DNA from: JAJPHW01 sp963799065
GTDB lineage: Bacteria; Acidobacteriota; Terriglobia; Terriglobales; Acidobacteriaceae
DNA: 64,000 nucleotides
Assembly (NCBI GenBank): GCA_963799065.1
Contig: CAWCVJ010000001.1
Span: 992,001 to 1,056,000, forward strand
Reading direction: 5' to 3'
The notes below the pieces were generated by a model that did not search any database, was not told the DNA's origin, and worked only from the letters and a program-made list of their open reading frames with translations. Below, piece by piece: positions 59,482 to 64,000 of the stretch. A program made the position numbers and the translations under genes. Each line of letters begins with the position of its first letter. Within the stretch, counting starts at the first letter, position 1.

Positions 59482-60251
59482 CGCGCTTGATTGATTCCGC
59501 GAAATCCCCAGTAGTGGGGGCTTCTCCGGAAGGCGCTCTTGATAAGGAGTCGGCCGCGCGCGCGGTGCGCGAGATGTTTACTTCCATCGCGCCGCGCTAT
59601 GACCTGCTCAATCATGTGTTGTCGTTGAACATCGATCGCCTGTGGTGGAATCGGACAGCGCGAATTTTCTCGGACATCTTGGGTCGGTCCGACGCGACCG
59701 TGCTCGACTTATGCTGTGGCACCGGCGACATGACCTTCGCTTTGCGCCGCAGGGCGCGACCAACGCTCAAGCTTATCGGCGCCGATTTTGCTCACGCCAT
59801 GCTGACTCGTGCCGGACAAAAATCCGTCGGCACGAGTCTGCGATGGGTCGAGGCCGACGCTTTGCGATTGCCTTTCGCCGACGAAAGTTTTGATTTGGTG
59901 ACCGCTGCGTTCGGCTTCCGCAATCTCGCCGACTATGACGCGGGACTTCGTGAGATTCTGCGAGTGCTCAAACCGGGCGGGCAATGCGGCATTCTCGACT
60001 TCAGCGAACCGGAAGGGCTTATGGGGACGCTGTACCGGATTTACTTCAAGCATGTTCTGCCCCGGATCGGCACGTTCGTGAGCGGGGTCAAGGGGCCGTA
60101 CGCTTACCTTCCGGCGTCGGTTGAAAGGTTTCCCCAGCCTAAGGAAATGATGCAGCGCATGCGCACTGCGGGATTTAGCAGTCCCCATTGGACTCCCTAC
60201 ACACTTGGCATCGCAGGGCTGTATCGCGGAACGAAGGAGTCGGGACTATGA
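59478..60251 (+). CDS. ubiE: UbiE/MenG-type quinone methyltransferase
   Basis: 257 residues from the TTG that overlaps the aroB stop (TTGA). SAM-binding DLCCGTGDMT (motif I), then GADFAHAML, and the UbiE family markers MFTSIAPRYDLLNHVLSLNIDRLWW and AAFGFRNLADYDAGLREILRVLKPGG. It C-methylates demethylmenaquinone or a related benzoquinol at the membrane. Coupled with the aromatic-precursor gene aroB. With the UbiD-type gene it hints at a complete respiratory quinone route, though the gene set in this window is partial. Confidence 0.93.
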   Translation: MTRLIDSAKSPVVGASPEGALDKESAARAVREMFTSIAPRYDLLNHVLSLNIDRLWWNRTARIFSDILGRSDATVLDLCCGTGDMTFALRRRARPTLKLIGADFAHAMLTRAGQKSVGTSLRWVEADALRLPFADESFDLVTAAFGFRNLADYDAGLREILRVLKPGGQCGILDFSEPEGLMGTLYRIYFKHVLPRIGTFVSGVKGPYAYLPASVERFPQPKEMMQRMRTAGFSSPHWTPYTLGIAGLYRGTKESGL

Positions 60252-61316
60252 AGGTCTAACGAAGCAGTCGGCGAACGCGTCGGCGATCTCGTAACGAATG
60301 ACGTTCTCATAGTCGCGGCCGAGGAATTCCTTCAGGCGACCCGTGTTCATGATGTATTCGCTGGTCATGTAGGGCGTGGCTTCGGGGGGTATGCCTGATA
60401 TGCCAAACCTCCATAACATCTGGAGCACAAGGCGTTCGCCCCATTGCCCGGGAACTCGAATGAGTTTGGCTTTCGCGATTTCGATGCAGCGTCCGAAGGT
60501 GAGAGGTTCGCCCCGTCCGGTCACATTCATAATGGTTAAGCGTTGCGATGCGGGGTCGGCCTTGCTCGCAATATGAGCGATGAGCCGGGCCACATCGTCC
60601 ACGTGAACAAACTGAATCTTGTTGTCGAGGTAGCGTTGACCGAAGGGCAACACGCAGGGTAAGCGCTTTCCCTCAGAGCGCATCTCGGCGGCGCGCGGGC
60701 TCTTGCCGTCGGGCGTACCGCGAAAGGCTCCGACCATGTAGTTGTCCATCGTGGCGCCCGCGAAAATGTGTGGCCGAAGGATGTAGACGCCGCATCCGGA
60801 CAGGCCCGGGGCTCGCTGCTGCACGACTCTATCGGCCTCCATCTTGTGGACCGCGTAGGGCAGCGTGTGCGCGGCCAGCGGGGTCGTTTCGATTGCGGGC
60901 TGACCAAGACTGGGACCGTAGGCGGCCACGCTGCTGAGCGCGACAAATTTCTGAATGACCGGCTCCAGCCGATTGGTTTCCGCGATGGCCTCCATCACAC
61001 GCGCCGTTCCCGCGACATTGATTTGCCACATGCGTTCGACGTCGAGGATTCCGGTACGCAGGGGATCGAGCACGAAGGCGAGATGGATCACGGCGGCGGG
61101 GCGATATTGCTTGAAGAGTAGAAAGAGTTCGCGGCAGGATTCTTCTTCGGCCAGATCCATGCCGATGAAACGAACCTTATTTTCGGAAGGAAAGCCATTC
61201 TTCGGTGGATGCAAGTCCACTCCGACCACCTGGAACTCCGCCAACTGAGGTAGAAGGCGAAGTCCCAGGTTTCCTGAAATACCGGTGATGACGATGGTCG
61301 AATTGGCCGTGGCCAT
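60246..61316 (-). CDS. NAD-dependent epimerase/dehydratase (extended SDR)
   Basis: 356 residues. Glycine-rich ITGISGNLGLRLLPQL (about 9-24), the Asp of VVGVDLHPP (NAD preference) and a Tyr-x3-Lys (YAVHK, about 173-177). Such proteins act on nucleotide sugars, steroids or isoprenoids; substrate not evident. Its ATG overlaps the parvulin stop by one base (TAATG), so the pair is co-expressed, and its end overlaps the convergent ubiE gene by 6 bases. Confidence 0.88.
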   Translation of the reverse strand: MATANSTIVITGISGNLGLRLLPQLAEFQVVGVDLHPPKNGFPSENKVRFIGMDLAEEESCRELFLLFKQYRPAAVIHLAFVLDPLRTGILDVERMWQINVAGTARVMEAIAETNRLEPVIQKFVALSSVAAYGPSLGQPAIETTPLAAHTLPYAVHKMEADRVVQQRAPGLSGCGVYILRPHIFAGATMDNYMVGAFRGTPDGKSPRAAEMRSEGKRLPCVLPFGQRYLDNKIQFVHVDDVARLIAHIASKADPASQRLTIMNVTGRGEPLTFGRCIEIAKAKLIRVPGQWGERLVLQMLWRFGISGIPPEATPYMTSEYIMNTGRLKEFLGRDYENVIRYEIADAFADCFVRPS

Positions 61317-62422
61317 TACTTAGTAGGATTGGTCGGGGGCTGAACGGTGCCTGGCTTTCCGGGCATCTTCATCATGCCGGGCGGCGGAGGTGGTCCTTGC
61401 ATTCCGGCCCCGCCTGCGGGAGGCGCGAAGTAATTCGAATCAAGGGTTGTGGTTGCCGACTCTTGCGCTTGCTGCGTAAGATCCTTCATCTTCTGCGCCC
61501 GCAACGTGCCGCGAATCTCATCCTTAACCTTGTCCAAGGGAACCGTATCCCGGTCGCCCATCTTGTAAAGGAAGTAGCCGCTCTGTTCGGTGAACAAAGT
61601 CGAGACTTCACCCGCCTTCAGTTTCATGATCTCTTCGGCTTGAGCGGGCGGGAGGGAGGTACGACGGATCTTATCCATGTTCTGCGCCGGCGGCTGGGCT
61701 TTGATTCCTGCTGCGGTGTACGCTTCTTGTTGAAGTTTGGCAAAGTCCGCGCCCGCAGCCGCTTTCTTCTGAATGCTCTCGGCCACTGCTTTCATCGCGG
61801 CTTCCGATGCCTTTTGCTTCTTGTCGTCCTCCGCTTGCTTCTTGTCCTGCTCAGCCTGGGTCATCTTGTCCACAGCCTTTTCGTTTTTATCCGGCTCCTC
61901 CTGCTTGGCTTTTGGGATGAACACCTTTTGCAAACCGGCTTCCTCGAAAGCTGCCTTGTTGTTGTTGTAATAGTCTTCGATTTCCTTATCGGAAATCTCA
62001 GCTGCTTTCTGCTGAATATCCTGGTTCATCAGCTGACCCAAAACAGTCAGGCGTTGTACCCTCATGAGTTCTTCATACTTGGGGCCTTGAGCAAGTCCAG
62101 CTTTTTCGGCGGCGTTCGCCATTACAATCGCCTTGGAGTAGCGGTCGGCAAACTGACGGCGCGCCATGGGAGGAAGTTTCGGAGCCACGGTCGCTACCAG
62201 GTTTTCAAAATCTGCCCGGGTGATGACGGTTTTGCAATCGGAACCCGTTTTCGAAGGGTCGCAAACGCCGGTGATCGTGATCACGGGCGCGTCGGCTGGA
62301 ACTGCAGGAGCTGTCGTTACCGCTCCCTCAGTGGGGCGCTGAGAAAGAGTAGGGGGAGCGCCGGAAGCCTGTCCCCACGCCATTCCTCCGAGTAAAAAAC
62401 ATACCAACGCACGTTGGTTCAT
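61316..62422 (-). CDS. Periplasmic parvulin-type peptidyl-prolyl isomerase with charged insert
   Basis: 368 residues. A signal peptide (about 1-21) is followed by a SurA-type N-terminal helical region (about 60-160) and a parvulin domain (about 160-320). Its first strand (LQKVFIPKAK) is separated from the rest by a Lys/Glu/Gln-rich insert (about 178-215). The domain resumes at AAAGADFAKLQQEA and ends in the AGEVSTLFTEQSGYFLYKM and DRDTVPLDKVKDEI segments. A Pro/Gly/Met-rich tail closes it. It likely helps fold outer membrane or secreted proteins. Coupled to the SDR by TAATG. Confidence 0.88.
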   Translation of the reverse strand: MNQRALVCFLLGGMAWGQASGAPPTLSQRPTEGAVTTAPAVPADAPVITITGVCDPSKTGSDCKTVITRADFENLVATVAPKLPPMARRQFADRYSKAIVMANAAEKAGLAQGPKYEELMRVQRLTVLGQLMNQDIQQKAAEISDKEIEDYYNNNKAAFEEAGLQKVFIPKAKQEEPDKNEKAVDKMTQAEQDKKQAEDDKKQKASEAAMKAVAESIQKKAAAGADFAKLQQEAYTAAGIKAQPPAQNMDKIRRTSLPPAQAEEIMKLKAGEVSTLFTEQSGYFLYKMGDRDTVPLDKVKDEIRGTLRAQKMKDLTQQAQESATTTLDSNYFAPPAGGAGMQGPPPPPGMMKMPGKPGTVQPPTNPTK

Positions 62423-62506
62423 AGAACTGATTCCTCCAGAAAAGATAGTCGAATATTGCAGGAAAATCGTAGCACAGACGGGGAGACTTTAGCGTGAAGG
62501 CTGGAA

Positions 62507-64000
62507 ATGAAGCTTCCTCAGGGCTCGCTGCCGCATCGTAGATCGATCCGTAAACTTGGCGGCGGCCTCAAGTCCAGAGATAATGCAGGCATGGCTCAGG
62601 CGGTCATGTCGCGGTTCGATTCCATGCGGACGGAAAAGCGGGCGGTCGCTGGCAATTCCGTTTTAGCCGCGGGAGCCATAACGCTGCTGAAGGTGCTGGT
62701 TGGGGTAAGCACCGGAAGCTTGGGAATTCTTTCGGAAGCGGCGCACTCTGCCCTGGATCTTGTCGGAGCGATCATTACGTTGATTTCGGTGCGTGTGTCC
62801 GACAAGCCCGCCGACGCCGATCATCAGTATGGACACGGCAAGGTCGAGAATATCTCCGCGTTTGTGCAGACAGGCCTGTTATTTCTAACTTGTGTATGGA
62901 TTGTGCGGGAAGCGGTGAAGCGGTTGTTTTTTCATCAAGTAGAGATTGAGCCCAGTCCGGCGGCGTTCGCCGTATTGTTTGTATCCATGGGGGTCGATTT
63001 GTGGCGATCACGAGCTCTCAGCCGGATCGCAGTGAAGTATGAGAGTCAGGCGCTGGAGGCTGACGCGCTGCATTTTTCCACCGACGTGTTTTCCAGCGGC
63101 GTGGTCATGCTGGGATTGTTGCTGGTATTTTTGGGACGCGCTTATCGCGTACCTGTGCTTGCTAGCGCCGATCCGGTGGCTGCGCTCTTCGTCGCTGGAG
63201 TCGTGATTTACGTCAGCGGGCGATTGGGACGCCGAACCGTCGACGCACTGCTTGATTCCGCCCCTAAAGGGATTCGCAACAAGATCATTGCGTCCGTCTC
63301 CAAGGTGGACGGTTTGTTGGAAGTGGATCGCGTGCGCATTCGTCGAGCCGGAAACCGTTACTTTGCGGATCTGTCCATTGGCTTGGCTCGCAATGTCACC
63401 TTCCAACGCTCCGAGCAGGTGGCGGGGGCCGTCACGGCTGCGGTGCAGAAGTTGCTGCCCGATGCGGACGTAATCGTGCATTCTGTTCCGCGGGCGGCGT
63501 TTTCGGAGAATGTCTTCGATCGTGTGCGAGCTGTGGCCACGCGCAATAATTTCAACGTTCACGACGTGAGCGTACAGGATCTCGACGGGCGCCTGCACGT
63601 CGAACAGCACCTCGAGCTCGATGAACAATTAAGTCTCAAGCAGGCGCACGATAAAGTGACGTTGCTAGAGTCCGAAATTTGCCGCGACGTGCCGGAAATT
63701 TCGTCGATCCTGACGCATATCGAAAGCGAACCTGCGACCATCGAAACCAGCGACGAGATCGTGCGCGACGCGGCGCTGGAGCGAAGCTTGAAGAAGGCGG
63801 CAACTGAGTTGTCGGAAATTGTCGATGTGCACGATGTCGAGATCAAACGGATTCGCGGGCGGCTTTACGCTTCCTGCCATTGCACGTTTCCAGACGAGCT
63901 GCCATTGTCACGCGTACATGAGCTTTCCACGGAACTGGAGCTCCGCTTCAAACAGGAAGCGCCGGAGATATTCCGTGTGCTAATTCATCCCGAACCCCAA
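62507..64000 (+). CDS. Cation diffusion facilitator with tandem C-terminal modules, 3' end cut by window
   Basis: The frame runs off the right edge; 498 codons from the ATG at 62507 (AAGG 6 bases upstream; an ATG at 62591 is also possible). A CDF transporter: membrane helices with the two zinc-type sites His80-x3-Asp84 and His189-x3-Asp193, the pattern of Zn2+/H+ antiporters. The usual C-terminal domain (about 250-327) is followed by two more similar modules (about 337-406 and 425-496, with THIESEP and VLIHPEPQ at corresponding ends), whereas family members normally end after one at about 300 residues. Divergent from the parvulin gene. Confidence 0.88.
   Translation, partial: MKLPQGSLPHRRSIRKLGGGLKSRDNAGMAQAVMSRFDSMRTEKRAVAGNSVLAAGAITLLKVLVGVSTGSLGILSEAAHSALDLVGAIITLISVRVSDKPADADHQYGHGKVENISAFVQTGLLFLTCVWIVREAVKRLFFHQVEIEPSPAAFAVLFVSMGVDLWRSRALSRIAVKYESQALEADALHFSTDVFSSGVVMLGLLLVFLGRAYRVPVLASADPVAALFVAGVVIYVSGRLGRRTVDALLDSAPKGIRNKIIASVSKVDGLLEVDRVRIRRAGNRYFADLSIGLARNVTFQRSEQVAGAVTAAVQKLLPDADVIVHSVPRAAFSENVFDRVRAVATRNNFNVHDVSVQDLDGRLHVEQHLELDEQLSLKQAHDKVTLLESEICRDVPEISSILTHIESEPATIETSDEIVRDAALERSLKKAATELSEIVDVHDVEIKRIRGRLYASCHCTFPDELPLSRVHELSTELELRFKQEAPEIFRVLIHPEPQ

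Noticed and set aside
1..64000. CRISPR arrays, IS elements or prophage
   Set aside because: I found no regular repeat-spacer pattern, transposase or phage structural genes.

Overview
This is a tightly packed bacterial chromosomal window of moderately high GC with about 60 protein genes, one tRNA and one SRP RNA. I see no insertion sequence, phage gene or CRISPR array. The gene content points to Acidobacteriota, probably the Terriglobia/Koribacter side: paired signal peptidases behind rnc, a PPi-type phosphofructokinase, many secreted hydrolases and TPR proteins, a sorbosone-type dehydrogenase with a fused cytochrome c, and many GTG/TTG starts. That placement is inference from family composition, not from a marker gene.

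Layout. 1-8.3 kb: a truncated GT39-like membrane glycosyltransferase, phosphofructokinase, a transpeptidase-only penicillin-binding protein, a DUF421 protein with a coiled-coil partner, a DHA2 exporter and a UbiD decarboxylase. 8.4-15.9 kb: a serine hydrolase, a ketoacyl synthase, a lipoprotein, tRNA-Ala(GGC) beside a probable gene remnant, a stand-alone receiver, a 49-residue metallothionein-like protein flanked by inverted repeats, and an M23 peptidase. 15.9-23.4 kb: a minus-strand envelope/RNA operon of two TPR proteins, rnc, lepB, lepB and an AsmA-like protein. 23.5-29.1 kb: small conserved proteins, then sucC-sucD-ndk-tautomerase, an ABM monooxygenase and purA. 29.3-37.4 kb: a histidine-rich membrane protein fused to TPRs, then a minus-strand run mazG, GNAT, NSAR/OSBS, GAF-GAF-PP2C phosphatase and lysA. 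37.5-48 kb: a receiver, glgB, a GH5 hydrolase, a cytochrome c-dehydrogenase fusion, the SRP RNA, a large hybrid kinase and a divergent HD-GYP regulator. 48-52.4 kb: gap-pgk-tpiA-thiolase. 52.5-64 kb: an RG-rich P-loop kinase, isochorismatase-type hydrolase, M28 peptidase, TerC, nadB, aroB-ubiE, an SDR, a parvulin and a truncated cation diffusion facilitator with extra C-terminal domains.

How it fits together. Central carbon metabolism is well covered (PPi-type PFK, gap/pgk/tpiA, sucCD, glgB). The envelope set (lepB pair, AsmA, PBP, M23, parvulin) suits a double-membrane cell. The most interesting points are the GNAT + enolase-superfamily pair, which matches the layout of a D-to-L amino acid conversion pathway; the metallothionein locus with its dyads; the multi-histidine membrane domain fused to TPRs; the hybrid kinase whose receiver has lost its phospho-acceptor aspartate; the CDF transporter with three tandem C-terminal modules; and the structured 5' regions of sucC, ndk and the purA divergent promoter.
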